Shown here: one piece after another, positions 5,640-5,709 of the stretch
Layout of the letters: every line of letters begins with the position of its first letter
How positions within the stretch are numbered: position 1 is the stretch's first letter
Source: an uncultured Alistipes sp.
GTDB lineage: Bacteria > Bacteroidota > Bacteroidia > Bacteroidales > Rikenellaceae
Reading direction: 5' to 3'
Assembly (NCBI GenBank): GCA_947174575.1
Contig: CAMWJM010000090.1
Span: forward strand, 1 to 5,709
DNA length: 5,709 nt
Notes under the pieces: generated by a model
Databases searched by the model: none
What the model was told of the DNA's origin: nothing
Seen by the model: only the letters and a program-made list of their open reading frames with translations
Made by a program: the position numbers and the translations under genes

Positions 5640-5709
5640 TTAGAGCCGTGCCTTGATCGCTTTCGAAGCCTCTTCGTAGCCGGGTTTGTCCAGCAGCGCG
5701 AACATGTTC
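5640..5709 (-). CDS. C-terminal end of an unidentified gene (22 codons plus stop)
   Basis: The frame reads NMFALLDKPGYEEASKAIKARL followed by TAA; the upstream part lies beyond the window. The supports are an amphipathic, Lys-rich C-terminal helix, GC-rich codon use like the other chromosomal genes here, and the well-formed terminator right after the stop. The fragment is too short to name a family. Confidence 0.65.
   Translation of the reverse strand, partial: NMFALLDKPGYEEASKAIKARL

Overview
The window looks like a piece of a chromosome from the Bacteroidota, most likely an Alistipes-like gut member of the Bacteroidales. Three things point there. The protein-coding DNA is GC-rich. Start codons lack Shine-Dalgarno sites. 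Short intergenic regions repeatedly carry the phylum's -7 promoter box (TAnnTTTG), seen five times. The surface lipoprotein, the DUF5723-type exported protein and the Bacteroidota form of YebC agree with this. The genus is an inference.

Layout from left to right. On the minus strand, positions 1-1088 hold a two-gene unit: a lipoprotein (162-1088) followed 19 bases later by the start of a secreted DUF5723-like protein (142 to the window edge). A divergent intergenic region (1089-1260) carries promoters for this unit and for uvrC (1261-3090, plus), a complete nucleotide-excision-repair endonuclease subunit. A tRNA-Leu(CAA) with its own promoter follows (3227-3310). A perfect 17-bp inverted repeat then separates it from a convergent, AT-richer orphan gene (3363-3881, minus) that looks horizontally acquired. 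That orphan shares a tight divergent promoter region with yebC (4042-4767, plus), which ends in a textbook intrinsic terminator. On the minus strand after it lies a membrane-anchored, rubrerythrin-derived protein (4880-5530). Upstream of that are an intrinsic terminator and the last 22 codons of an unidentified minus-strand gene (5640-5709).

The genes do not form one pathway. This is mostly a housekeeping neighbourhood (DNA repair, a tRNA, a translation-associated factor) interrupted by lineage-specific envelope genes and one probable accessory gene beside a tRNA. I see no complete new multi-gene system. The points most worth a second look are the rubrerythrin-like membrane protein that has lost most of its diiron ligands, the Cys-rich orphan next to the tRNA, and a Gly-to-Ser change inside the GIY-YIG motif of UvrC.
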